Source: an uncultured Rhodoblastus sp. (GTDB lineage Bacteria; Pseudomonadota; Alphaproteobacteria; Rhizobiales; Beijerinckiaceae). From it: a stretch of 64,000 nt of DNA. The translations under genes were made by a program, and so were the position numbers. Under the pieces are notes generated by a model. The model did not search any database. It saw only the letters and a list, made by a program, of their open reading frames with translations, and had not been told where the DNA came from. The DNA is taken from contig NZ_CAIUXT010000226.1 of NCBI RefSeq assembly GCF_903903185.1, positions 24,446-88,445 on the forward strand, given 5' to 3'. Below, piece after piece: positions 49,330 through 58,810 of the stretch (position 1 is the first letter of the stretch; each line of letters starts with the position of its first letter).

Positions 49330-49418
49330 GGCTCTTTCCGGTTTCAAACCGATTTTGCCGGCGAACGAAGGCGCGTCAAAAAGTCATGGCCGGCTTGCGA
49401 TAATTGTATATCAAATTT

Positions 49419-49436
49419 ATAGATATTATAATCTAA
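49419..49436. promoter_or_regulatory. Candidate operator ATAGAT-N6-ATCTAA upstream of the metQ-like operon
   Basis: AT-rich intergenic ttatagatattataatctaatgg; shares ATAGAT with the other intergenic regions of the island. Confidence 0.35.
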
Positions 49437-49466
49437 TGGAGCGATGACTTGGTCTGGAGTAAGAAC

Positions 49467-50246
49467 ATGCTACGCAAATTCCTGGCGGCGGCAGCCGTGG
49501 TCTTTGGCGTCGGGTCCATCGCCCTCGCCGCAACCCCGCTCAAGGTCGGCGTCTCCGCCGGTCCCTATGCCGACATTCTGCGCTTTACCGCCGAAAAGGC
49601 GAAAAAGGACGGCATCGACGCCGAAATCATCGAATTCACCGACTGGACGCTTCCCAACGAAGCCTTGAACGCCGGCGACATTGACCTCAATAATTTCCAG
49701 CATCAGCCTTACCTCGACAATCAGGTGAAGACGCGCGGCTACGATCTTGTTTCCGTCGCCAGGAGCATTATCGTGCCGTTCGGCCTTTATTCGAAAAAAC
49801 TGACGTCGCTCGCCGCCATCAAGGACGGCGCGACCACCGCAATTCCCAACGATCCGTCCAACGCCGCGCGTGGGCTGCAATTGCTGGAGAAGGCTGGACT
49901 GATCAAGTTGAAGCCCGGCGCCGGCGCCCAGGCGACGGTCGCCGATATCGTCGCAAATCCCAAACATCTGAAAATCCAGGAACTCGACGCGGCGCAACTG
50001 CCGCGCGCGCTCGACGATCTCGACTTTTCGGTGGTCAGCCTCAACTACGCCCTCACGGCGGGGCTGGACCCGAAAAAGGCGCTGCTGCTCGAGGACGACC
50101 ACAGCCAATGGAATCTGGTGTTCGCGGTCAAGACCAAAAACAAGGACAACCCGGCCATCAAGCGCTTCATCGAAATCTATCGTTCGTCCGAGGTCAAGGC
50201 TTACATCCTGAACCGCTTCAACGGCACCATTCTCGCAACCTGGTGA
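49467..50246 (+). CDS. metQ: MetQ/NlpA-family ABC transporter substrate-binding protein
   Basis: PLKVGVSAGPYADILRFTAEKAKKDGIDAEIIEFTDWTLPNEALNAGDIDLNNFQHQPYLDNQ. Confidence 0.9.
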   Translation: MLRKFLAAAAVVFGVGSIALAATPLKVGVSAGPYADILRFTAEKAKKDGIDAEIIEFTDWTLPNEALNAGDIDLNNFQHQPYLDNQVKTRGYDLVSVARSIIVPFGLYSKKLTSLAAIKDGATTAIPNDPSNAARGLQLLEKAGLIKLKPGAGAQATVADIVANPKHLKIQELDAAQLPRALDDLDFSVVSLNYALTAGLDPKKALLLEDDHSQWNLVFAVKTKNKDNPAIKRFIEIYRSSEVKAYILNRFNGTILATW

Positions 50247-50295
50247 GACCCTCAATACCAGGTCTCATTAATCGCGACTTTAACTGGATGAAGCC

Positions 50296-51648
50296 ATGAC
50301 CCTGTCCCTCCGCCCCGAGCCCGGAACGGCGCGCCCTTTCTGGGATGCCGAACTGGAAACGCAGAGCCGCGAACAATGGCGCGCTCTCGCCTTGTCTTCG
50401 CTGCAAAGCCACCTGCGGCGCGCCTATGAGGGGTCGCCGTTTTACCGTCGCTCCTTCGACACCGCAGGCGTTCACCCGGACCAGGTCAAAAGCCTCGAAG
50501 ACCTCCGCCGCTTTCCCTTCATCGACAAGAAAATCCTGCGCGACCGCCAGATCGCCGTCCCGCCTTTCGGCGACCTCTGCGCCGTCCCCGAGCGCGACAT
50601 CGTCTATATTTCCGCGTCGAGCGGCTCGACCGGCGTGCCGACGGCATCCCCCTTCACCGCCGGGGATTTCGACGACTGGATCGATTACGAGGCGCGGCAA
50701 TTCTGGTCCTCGGGTCTTCGCCCCGAAGACCGCTATTGCCATTCGCTCAATTTCTCGCTGTTCATCGGAGGTCCCTGCGTGCTCGGCGCGCAAAAGCTCG
50801 GCGCGCTGACCATTCACGCCGGAACGGTTCCCTCCGACCGGCTGCTCAATATCCTCAAGCAGTTTCAGGCCACCGCCATCTGGACGACGCCGTCCTATGC
50901 CTGGCATCTCGGCGAAACGGCAGTCAAGGAGGGCCTCGACCTCAAGAACGATCTGGCGATCGAGCGCATTTTCGTCGCCGGCGAGCCGGGCGGATCGATC
51001 CCGGAAACGAGGGCCAGGATCGAGGAACTTTGGGGCGCCTCGGTCTACGATTATTACGGGCTGTCCGACATTTTCGGCTCCTGCGCCGGCATGTGCGAGC
51101 ATAAGGACGGGTTGCACTGGGCCGAGGATCACATCCATGTCGAAGTGCTCGACCCCGCAAGCGGCGAACCGGTGGCTCTCGGCGAGCGCGGCGAACTGGT
51201 TCTGACGACCTTGAAGAAATCGGCGCGGCCGATGGTGCGCTTTCGCACCGGCGATATCGTCTCCTTCACCGACGCGCCTTGCGCCTGCGGCCGCACGTCG
51301 CTGCGCATGCATGGCGTGCACGGCCGGCAAGACGACATGCTGATCATCAAGGGCGTCAATATCTTCCCCTCCGATGTCGAGGCCGCCGTGCGTCAGGACC
51401 GCGATCTGACCGGCGAATATCTTCTGGTGGTCGATCGCGTCGATCATCTCGACCGCCTCGCCATCGAAGTGGAATATCGGCATGGTTTCAACGGGACGCT
51501 CGATGAGCTGGCTGCGCGCATCGAGCGCCGGCTCAAGGCGCTGACGGGCGTCGGCGCGCAAGTGCGCATTCTGGCGCCCGACAGCTTGCCGCGCGCGACC
51601 CACAAGGCCAAAAGGGTCGACGACCGCCGCAGCGGCGTCTGGTCCTGA
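50296..51648 (+). CDS. PaaK-like (phenylacetate-CoA ligase family) adenylate-forming enzyme
   Basis: YISASSGSTGVPTASPFTAGDFDDWIDYEARQFWSSG; YDYYGLSDIFGSCAGMCEHKDGLHWAEDHIHVEVLDP; MHGVHGRQDDMLIIKGVNIFPSDVEAAV. Confidence 0.88.
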   Translation: MTLSLRPEPGTARPFWDAELETQSREQWRALALSSLQSHLRRAYEGSPFYRRSFDTAGVHPDQVKSLEDLRRFPFIDKKILRDRQIAVPPFGDLCAVPERDIVYISASSGSTGVPTASPFTAGDFDDWIDYEARQFWSSGLRPEDRYCHSLNFSLFIGGPCVLGAQKLGALTIHAGTVPSDRLLNILKQFQATAIWTTPSYAWHLGETAVKEGLDLKNDLAIERIFVAGEPGGSIPETRARIEELWGASVYDYYGLSDIFGSCAGMCEHKDGLHWAEDHIHVEVLDPASGEPVALGERGELVLTTLKKSARPMVRFRTGDIVSFTDAPCACGRTSLRMHGVHGRQDDMLIIKGVNIFPSDVEAAVRQDRDLTGEYLLVVDRVDHLDRLAIEVEYRHGFNGTLDELAARIERRLKALTGVGAQVRILAPDSLPRATHKAKRVDDRRSGVWS

Positions 51649-51690
51649 GGCCTTGCGCCGAAGCGTCCGCTGCTTTCCAGGGTTTTTGCC

Positions 51691-52986
51691 ATGTCCGCCC
51701 CTCGTCCGCCCGAATTCGACACGCTGAGCCTCCACGCGGGACAGCGGCCCGATCCCGTGACCGGGGCGCGGGCCACGCCGATCTTCGAGACGACCTCCTA
51801 TGTCTTCAGCGACACGGATCACGCTGCGGCGCTGTTCAATCTGGAGCGCGCCGGCCACCTCTATTCGCGCATTTCCAATCCGACCGTCGCGGTGCTCGAA
51901 GAGCGCATCGCGGCGCTGGAGGGCGGCGTCGGCGCGGTTTGCACGGCGAGCGGCATGGCGGCGATGCATCTGGCGATCGCGACCCTGCTCGGCGCCGGCG
52001 ACCACATCGTCGCGTCGTCGTCGCTTTATGGCGGCACGGTCAACCTGCTGGCGCAGACCCTGCCGCGCTTCGGCATAAGCACGAGTTTCGTCAAGCCGCG
52101 CGATCACGCCGGCTTTGCCGCCGCGATCCGTCCCGAAACCAAACTCGTCATTGGCGAAACCATCGGCAATCCCGGCCTCGAAGTGCTCGATATACCAGCC
52201 TTGGCAAAAATCGCCCATGACGCGGGCGTCCCGCTCTTGATCGACAATACGTTCGCCACGCCTTATCTGAGCCGCCCCATCGAGCAGGGCGCCGATATCG
52301 TCATGCATTCGCTGACCAAATGGATTGGTGGCCATGGCCTCGTCATCGGCGGCGCGCTGATCGATTCCGGGCGGTTCGACTGGCTCGCCTCGGGCCGGCA
52401 TTCGACGCTGACGCAACCCTATGCGGGCTATCATGGACTTATCTTTGCCGAACAATTCGGCCCTTCGGCCTTCGTCATGCGCGCGCGGACCGAAGGGCTG
52501 CGCGATTTCGGCGCCTGCCTGTCGCCGCATAATGCGGCGCGGCTGCTGACCGGCGTCGAGACGCTGTCGCTGCGGATGCAGCGCCATGTCGAAAACACCG
52601 GCGCCGTGCTGGCGGCGCTGCAGGCCAATGACGCGGTGAGCTGGGTGATTCATCCCTCGCTGCAAAACCATCCCGACCACGATCTGGCTTTGCGGCTGTT
52701 GCCGCGCGGCGCCGGGTCGATCGTCAGTTTCGGCGTCAAGGGCGGCCGGGCGGCGGGGCGAAAATTCATCGAGGCGCTGAAACTGGCCAGCCATCTCGCC
52801 AATGTCGGCGACGCCAAGACACTGGTCATCCATCCCGCCAGCACCACCCATCGGCAGATGAGCGCCGAGCAACTGGCGGCTTCCGGAGTTGGCGAGGATA
52901 TGGTCCGCATATCGGTCGGACTGGAATCCGCCGCCGACATCCTCGCCGATCTCAATCAGGCCTTGCGCGCCTCGCAGAAGATTTGA
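51691..52986 (+). CDS. metZ: O-acetyl/O-succinylhomoserine sulfhydrylase (Cys/Met metabolism PLP enzyme)
   Basis: FDTLSLHAGQRPDPVTGARATPIFETTSYVF...SRISNPTVAVLEERIAALEGG...HSLTKWIGGHG (PLP Lys). Confidence 0.92.
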   Translation: MSAPRPPEFDTLSLHAGQRPDPVTGARATPIFETTSYVFSDTDHAAALFNLERAGHLYSRISNPTVAVLEERIAALEGGVGAVCTASGMAAMHLAIATLLGAGDHIVASSSLYGGTVNLLAQTLPRFGISTSFVKPRDHAGFAAAIRPETKLVIGETIGNPGLEVLDIPALAKIAHDAGVPLLIDNTFATPYLSRPIEQGADIVMHSLTKWIGGHGLVIGGALIDSGRFDWLASGRHSTLTQPYAGYHGLIFAEQFGPSAFVMRARTEGLRDFGACLSPHNAARLLTGVETLSLRMQRHVENTGAVLAALQANDAVSWVIHPSLQNHPDHDLALRLLPRGAGSIVSFGVKGGRAAGRKFIEALKLASHLANVGDAKTLVIHPASTTHRQMSAEQLAASGVGEDMVRISVGLESAADILADLNQALRASQKI

Positions 52987-52993
52987 GGCCGGC

Positions 52994-53791
52994 ATGAAAC
53001 TCGAAGTCGATCGCTGCGCCGTTTTCGCTTCCAGCGGCGGCAAGGATCATCGGCCCGGACAGAAGCTGGTCGTGCTGCTGCATGGCGCCGGAGCGGATCA
53101 CAGTGTCTGGGCGTTGCAGAGCCGCTGGCTGGCCTATCACGGCGTCAATGTCCTTGCCGTCGACCTGCCCGGCCATGGCCGCTCGGATGGGCCGGCCCTG
53201 ACCGAAATCGAGGCGCTCGCCGACTGGACCAGCCGACTGATCACAGCCACTGGCGCGGAAAACGCGGCGCTGGTTGGCCACAGCATGGGCGCGCTGATTG
53301 CGCTGGAGACCGCCGCGCGCTTTCCTGGCCTGATCGACCGCATTGCGCTGGTCGGGGCGGCGGCGGAAATGCCGGTTCACGCCGATCTGCTCGCCGCCGC
53401 TCAGGCCAATTCGCCGGACGCCATCGCCATGGTCAGCCTTTGGGGACTGGGTGGCCCGGCTTCGCTGGGCGGCGCCAGCGCGCCCGGCCTCTGGATGCTC
53501 GCCGGGACGCAGCGCCTGCTGGAGCTGACGGCCCCCGGCGTGCTTTACGCGGATCTCGCCGCCTGCGACGCCTATCGCGCCGGGACGGAAGCGGCGGCAA
53601 GGATCGCCTGTACCGCCACATTGATTCTCGGCGAGCGCGACCTGATGACTCCGCTAAAAAGCGGGAAGGCGCTGGCCGTGCTGATCCCCGGCGCCCGCAC
53701 CGTCGTCTCGCCCGGCGCGGGCCATATGCTGATGGTCGAGAGGCCCGACGCCGTTCTCGATGCGTTGGCCGCGTGGATTTCCGCAAAATGA
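52994..53791 (+). CDS. Alpha/beta hydrolase
   Basis: LVVLLHGAGADHSVWALQSRWLAYHGVNVLAVDLPGHGRSDGP...ALVGHSMGALIALE. Confidence 0.9.
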   Translation: MKLEVDRCAVFASSGGKDHRPGQKLVVLLHGAGADHSVWALQSRWLAYHGVNVLAVDLPGHGRSDGPALTEIEALADWTSRLITATGAENAALVGHSMGALIALETAARFPGLIDRIALVGAAAEMPVHADLLAAAQANSPDAIAMVSLWGLGGPASLGGASAPGLWMLAGTQRLLELTAPGVLYADLAACDAYRAGTEAAARIACTATLILGERDLMTPLKSGKALAVLIPGARTVVSPGAGHMLMVERPDAVLDALAAWISAK

Positions 53792-54840
53792 GCGCGGAGA
53801 TGATTCGGGTTGAAAACCTCTCCCGGCTATACCCTGCGACGCGCAAAAGCGCCGAGGTCGCCGCGCTCAAACAGGTGGATATCGCCGTTGGCGCCGGCGA
53901 GATTTATGGCGTGATCGGTCGGTCCGGGGCGGGAAAATCGACGTTGCTGCGCATGATCAACGCTCTGGAGCGGCCGACCTCCGGCCGGGTCATCGTGGAC
54001 GGCGTGGACATGTCGCGGCTCGACGGCAAAGCCTTGCGCGCCGAGCGGCGCAAGATCGGCATGATCTTCCAGCATTTCAATCTTCTGTCCTCGCGCACGG
54101 CCTATCGCAATATCGCCTTGCCGCTCGAATTCGCCGGCGTCGACAGCGCGGCGATCGAGTCGCGGGTGCAAAACCTGCTCGATCTCGTCGGCCTTTCCGA
54201 CAAGCGCGACCGCTATCCGGCGGAGTTGTCCGGCGGCCAGAAACAGCGGGTCGGCATTGCGCGGGCGCTGGCGAGCGAACCCAAGGTTCTGCTCAGCGAC
54301 GAAGCGACCTCGGCGCTCGATCCGGAAACCACGCGTTCGATTCTTTCGCTGCTGGCCGAGATCAATCGCCGTCTCGGCGTGACCATTCTGCTGATCACCC
54401 ACGAGATGGAAGTCATCAAGGAAATCTGCCATCGCGTGGGCGTGATGGAAGAGGGCGCGCTGATCGAGGAAGGCGATGTCCATGAGGTCGTCACGCGCCC
54501 GAAAACCACGACCGCGCGATCCTTCCTCGGCGCTCTCGCGGGCGGCGAAATTCCCGCCGGTCTGGCGGCGCGGCTGCGGCCGGACAGCGACAGCGGCAAT
54601 GAAATCGCGCTGAGATTGAGATTCAGCGGGCCGCGCGCCACCGAGCCGATTTTGTCGCGGCTGACGAGCGAGATGGGGATCGAAGTGGCGGTGCTCCAGG
54701 CGCAGGTCGATGAAATCGGGGGCCGGCCGTTCGGCACGATGATCATTGTCGTATCCAGCGCCGCGCTGGCCGACGGGTTGGCGGAAGCCTTCCTGGCCAA
54801 TCACGGCGTGTCGACCGAAAGGCTCGGACATGTCGCCTGA
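53788..54840 (+). CDS. metN: Methionine-type ABC transporter ATP-binding protein
   Basis: VIGRSGAGKSTLLRMINALERPTSGRVIVDGVDMSRLDGKALRAERRKIGMIFQHFNLLSSRT...LSGGQKQRVGIARALASEPKVLLSDEATSALDPETT; C-terminal NIL domain. Confidence 0.94.
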   Translation: MSAEMIRVENLSRLYPATRKSAEVAALKQVDIAVGAGEIYGVIGRSGAGKSTLLRMINALERPTSGRVIVDGVDMSRLDGKALRAERRKIGMIFQHFNLLSSRTAYRNIALPLEFAGVDSAAIESRVQNLLDLVGLSDKRDRYPAELSGGQKQRVGIARALASEPKVLLSDEATSALDPETTRSILSLLAEINRRLGVTILLITHEMEVIKEICHRVGVMEEGALIEEGDVHEVVTRPKTTTARSFLGALAGGEIPAGLAARLRPDSDSGNEIALRLRFSGPRATEPILSRLTSEMGIEVAVLQAQVDEIGGRPFGTMIIVVSSAALADGLAEAFLANHGVSTERLGHVA

Positions 54841-55495
54841 AATCGTCCGTCTCATCATTGGCGCCCTGCTTGATACCTTGCGGATGGTCGCCTTTTCCGG
54901 CGCGCTCGCCACCGCTATCGGGGCGCCGCTCGGCGTGTTTCTCGCCACCAGCCGGGCAGGCGAACTCTTCGCCGCGCCAAAATGGAACGGCTTGCTCGGC
55001 CTTGTCGTCAACGCCACGCGCTCGACGCCCTTTATCATTCTGGTCGTCGCCATCATTCCCTTCACGCGGATGATCGTGGGAACGGCGATCGGAACCAACG
55101 CGGCGATCGTCCCTCTCACCATCGCCGCCGCGCCGTTCATCGCCCGCGTCGTCGAAGCGGCGATCCGCGAAGTCGACGCCGGCCTGATCGAGGCCTCGAT
55201 CGCCATGGGCGCAACGCCGTTGCAGATCGTGCGCAAGGTGCTGCTTCACGAGGCTTTGCCGGCGATTACGCTGGGCCTGACCCTGACGGCGGTCAGCCTG
55301 CTGGCCAATTCCGCCATGGTCGGAGTCGTCGGCGGCGGCGGCCTCGGCGATCTCGCGATACGCTATGGCTACCAGCGCTTCATGCCCGATGTCATGGCGT
55401 CGGTAGTGCTGGTGCTGATCGTTCTCGTTCAAGCCATCCAGAGCCTCGGCGAAGCCCTCGCCCGGCGGGTCAACAAACGCGCCCGCCGCGGCTGA
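54830..55495 (+). CDS. metI: Methionine-type ABC transporter permease
   Basis: MSPEIVRLIIGALLDTLRMVAFSGALATAIGAPLGVFLATSRAGELF...EAAIREVDAGLIEASIAMGATPLQIVRKVLLHEALPAI. Confidence 0.93.
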   Translation: MSPEIVRLIIGALLDTLRMVAFSGALATAIGAPLGVFLATSRAGELFAAPKWNGLLGLVVNATRSTPFIILVVAIIPFTRMIVGTAIGTNAAIVPLTIAAAPFIARVVEAAIREVDAGLIEASIAMGATPLQIVRKVLLHEALPAITLGLTLTAVSLLANSAMVGVVGGGGLGDLAIRYGYQRFMPDVMASVVLVLIVLVQAIQSLGEALARRVNKRARRG

Positions 55496-55734
55496 TTCGC
55501 GCAGCCGGCGAGGAGTCGGCCGAGGGCGGGCTCCAAAGGCTCTCGTCTCTCGCCCGCGCAGGCTGTATCGCCAGAGGGTCGGGGGAGATGTCGCCAAAGA
55601 TTTGCAGATGCGGGAACGGCCATACTCCGGCGTCAACACGATGATGTTACAGGCGAGCATTTCGCCGATCTCATATCCAGCGTCTGCGCGGCTTCGGGCC
55701 GCTGCACGACGTTGAGACCGCCGATTCACTCAAC

Positions 55735-55759
55735 AACCACCGGCTAAAGCCGGTGGGTT
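55735..55759. repeat. Left-end palindrome of the IS200/IS605-type element
   Basis: AACCACCGGCT-aa-AGCCGGTGGGTT imperfect hairpin; matching core at the other end (56277..56295). Confidence 0.7.
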
Positions 55760-55807
55760 GAGTTTCACGGACTGAAAGTCCGGATACGCGTCGCCTAAAC
55801 GACGCAT

Positions 55808-56239
55808 CTACTCGGGCTCCATCTTGAAATTGTCGTTCGGATTTGGCTCGAAGTGATGCTCGAGATATTGTTTGATCATCTCTTCCGTCATCTGACCCAC
55901 CGTCGCACAAAAGTACCCCCGCGCCCAAAAATGCCGGCCCCAGCACCTCTTCTTCAGATGCGGAAACTCCTCGAATAGCTTGCTGGCTGTTCGCCCCTTG
56001 ATCCGCCTCATAATCTCTCTCGGCGCCATCTCCGGCGGAGCACTGACCAGAAGGTGCACGTGATCGCCGCTTACTACCCCCTTCACGATCCTGATCTCGA
56101 ACGCTTCGCAGGTCTGCCTCACCAGCTCACGAACGCGTACCGCAACATCCCCGGTCAGAACCTTGTAGCGATATTTCGTAACCCAAACAAAATGATACTC
56201 AATCTGAAAAACCGTGTGACTGCCGTATCGATCGTCCAT
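55808..56239 (-). CDS. tnpA: IS200/IS605-type Y1 (HuH) transposase TnpA
   Basis: YHFVWVTKYRYKVLTGDVAVRVRELVRQTCEAFEIRIVKGVVSGDHVHLLVSAPP (HVH) ... YLEHHFEPNPNDNF. Confidence 0.93.
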   Translation of the reverse strand: MDDRYGSHTVFQIEYHFVWVTKYRYKVLTGDVAVRVRELVRQTCEAFEIRIVKGVVSGDHVHLLVSAPPEMAPREIMRRIKGRTASKLFEEFPHLKKRCWGRHFWARGYFCATVGQMTEEMIKQYLEHHFEPNPNDNFKMEPE

Positions 56240-56405
56240 CCGCGACGCCTCCCCGTCGCATCTTGAAGCTAAAGTTCACCGGCTGAAAGCCGGTGGTTCG
56301 AACCCTGTGATGGAGAATCAAAACATGGCGCGCCATAAGGCCCACGCTTTGCCGGAATTTACCGGAAAGCGCTTGGGCCTCCGCGCAGGAGCAGATTTCC
56401 CGACG

Positions 56406-57902
56406 TCATGCGAAGGTCGGGAAACGCCCGTCAGTGAAGAGCGCCGGCCGCAGGCGCGACCAGTTAGACGCGAACTGGAAGGTGTCGAGATCGGTGAAGG
56501 TCTGGCCGATCACCTGCATGCCCGCCGGCATCCGGTCCTCGACGATGCCGAGCGGCACGTCAACGATCGGATAGCGATTGAGGAGGTTCCATGGCCACGT
56601 CAACGCGTAGCCCAATCCGGTGCCTTCCCAAAACGCCAGCTTGTTTTCCTTGCTCTTGAACATGTCGGCGTTGACAAGAGACGTCGCCATGGTCGGCATA
56701 AGCAGGATGCGGTAGCCTTTCCCGAAAACGCGCTGCTGGACCTGCCGGTGCCAGCGTTCGAGCAACTCCTCGGCTGCTTCAGCCTGACGCGGTCCGACGG
56801 GCCCGACCAGGCCGAGGAAGTCCGTCATATAGGCGGAGAGCTGATCTCGACGAGAGTTTGCGAGCTCGGTAAAGCTGCCAATCGACGTCGACATGAGCCC
56901 GTGCAGGAAGGTCGACCTCTCGGTCTTCGAGAAGCCGCAGTCGACTTCTTCCACTCTGCAACCGGCGGCGCGCAGGGCCTCGACGCCCTTGAGCATCGCA
57001 TCCTTCATCGACGGTGTCATGGTGGCGATGCCGGCGCCCCAGTCCACGGCGATGCGCCATCCCGAAAGATCGGGATATTGGGCAGGATAGTCGAGGCCCG
57101 GCCGGATTGCGGCCATGATCTTGTCGGACGGGCCGACGACCGCGTTCTGGAGATGCACGAGGTCGTCGAAGCGCCTCGCCATGGGACCGGAAGTCGACAT
57201 GGGGACCTCCCCGCCCGCAACACGCCCGAATGGCGGCCTGAAGCCGTAGACGCCGTTTTGCGAGGCGGGAATGCGGATCGATCCACCCATATCCGAACCC
57301 AGGGCGAGCGTCGCGAAACCCGCGGCGAGAGCCGCGCCCGATCCCGCGGAGGATCCGCCCGGGGAGTACTCGATGTCCCAGGGATTATGGGTGGTGCCCC
57401 AGGCGCGGGTCGACGCGCCGAGGAAGAGGTAGAATTCAGGCACGGTCGTCTGGATCGGCATGATCGCGCCGGCCGCCTCGAGCGAGTCGATGATGGCGGA
57501 ACTTTCCGTGGCGCGCGGCGAGTTTTTGAAGAGCAAGGAGCCCTGCGTAATCCGCCAGCCCGGCCGGGCGAATTCGTCCTTGACGGCGACCGTAATGCCT
57601 TCAAGCGGCCTTGCCTCGTCGCGACGATAGCGATCTTCGGACTGTCTGGCTTCCTTCAGCGCCTCGTCGAAATGTGCGTCGGTGATGCAATTGACTTTTG
57701 AATTGAAGGTCTCGATCTGTTTGATCTGCGCCTTCAGAAGATCGACGGGCGAAGCCTTCTTCGCCTTGAACATGGCGATGAGTTCGTCGACCGACGCGTA
57801 ACAGAGCGGATCGCTGGCCTCGGCCCGCACGGATGGAAGATCGAGCGCCGAAGCGACAAAAGCCGATCCCACGCCTTTAATGAGCGTTCTTCTGTCAACC
57901 AT
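56406..57902 (-). CDS. Amidase-signature enzyme with probable Tat signal
   Basis: MVDRRTLIKGVGSAFVAS; GITVAVKDEF; YSPGGSSAGSGAALAAGFATLALGSDMGGSIRIPASQNGVYGFRP (Ser-Ser-Lys amidase signature). Confidence 0.9.
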   Translation of the reverse strand: MVDRRTLIKGVGSAFVASALDLPSVRAEASDPLCYASVDELIAMFKAKKASPVDLLKAQIKQIETFNSKVNCITDAHFDEALKEARQSEDRYRRDEARPLEGITVAVKDEFARPGWRITQGSLLFKNSPRATESSAIIDSLEAAGAIMPIQTTVPEFYLFLGASTRAWGTTHNPWDIEYSPGGSSAGSGAALAAGFATLALGSDMGGSIRIPASQNGVYGFRPPFGRVAGGEVPMSTSGPMARRFDDLVHLQNAVVGPSDKIMAAIRPGLDYPAQYPDLSGWRIAVDWGAGIATMTPSMKDAMLKGVEALRAAGCRVEEVDCGFSKTERSTFLHGLMSTSIGSFTELANSRRDQLSAYMTDFLGLVGPVGPRQAEAAEELLERWHRQVQQRVFGKGYRILLMPTMATSLVNADMFKSKENKLAFWEGTGLGYALTWPWNLLNRYPIVDVPLGIVEDRMPAGMQVIGQTFTDLDTFQFASNWSRLRPALFTDGRFPTFA

Positions 57903-57914
57903 TGCGCACCTCCA

Positions 57915-58810
57915 GGTTTCCAGGGGATTGATTTCGGCGAGGCGGCCGCATCGGAAGATGAACGTGAGTTGCGTGCGCAGTTGCCAGCGCGACCCGACCT
58001 CCGGTTTGACGACGTTATAATATGCGTTGATCGACAGATCGACCGGCTGGTCTCCGATGTGGACGACCCTGCCGGCTCCGCCGCCGAGCGGCACAGTCCA
58101 TTTGGTTCCCTCAAATTGCCAGTTCGCAAGGACATTCGGACTGGAGGAGATCTACCAGCCGTCATCGAGGTTATAGGCGGCGAAGGGATTGAAGAGGAAA
58201 GCGCCGTATCCATTGCCGGACGGTCCGCGCGTCCCGCCAAACGACCAGATGTTGTTGAACAATGCGCCGGTGACCCAGGGGCCGTTCGAATAGACGATCG
58301 CCGCGCTGGGCCCCCGCCCCAGGCGCTCGAGCCGAGCGTCGTGCTGGCGATCGTCGGGAGTTGCACCACCGGGCCCGCGCCCCAGAGCCAGCCGTTGATG
58401 TCCGGGCGAGGCACCAGGAAGGCAGTGAAGGATGTCGGCCCGGCGCAGACCGGCACGGTCGGAACTGGCGAGGCGTCCGGGTTCCAGAGGACCGGCAGGA
58501 TCGTCCGGGTGATGACGTTCCAGTCGTCGCTCACGTGGAAGGGGACCACCGGCTGCGCCTGCAGAACGTTTTGCATTCCGCCGCGCGGTCCGCAGGCGAA
58601 GTACACATTGTTCTGCAGCGGCAGGCTGATGAGGTCGCCTACCGGGTTCTGGATTTGCCTGGCGAGTTCGCCGCTGCTCTCAGCCTTGGCGTTGTCGCCG
58701 ACGAGGAACTGGGCGGCGGTTTCGGCGCAGGATGGCGATGAAACGCCCGCGACGACCAAAGCGAGCGGGCCGGCTGTCGCCTTCAAAGAAAGATTGCCAA
58801 GCCTTCGCAT
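57915..58810 (-). pseudogene. Decayed secreted, beta-barrel-like protein (frameshift plus nonsense)
   Basis: MRRLGNLSLKATAGPLALVVAGVSS...TTLGSSAWG, frame break near 58311-58320, then GPSAAIVYSNGPWVTGALFNNIWSFGG...YNLDDGW-TAG (58152..58154)-ISSSPNVLANWQFEGTKW...RTQLTFIF. Confidence 0.75.

Larger units (their letters stand above)
55735..56295 (-). mobile_element. IS200/IS605-family element, tnpA only
   Basis: Y1 transposase ORF bracketed by subterminal hairpins with a shared CACCGGCT/AGCCGGTG core; exact cleavage ends not determined. Confidence 0.75.

Noticed and set aside
50218-53043. 941 aa minus-strand ORF opposite the ligase and metZ genes
   Set aside because: Spans two well-supported genes and an intergenic gap on the other strand; composition typical of shadow ORFs.
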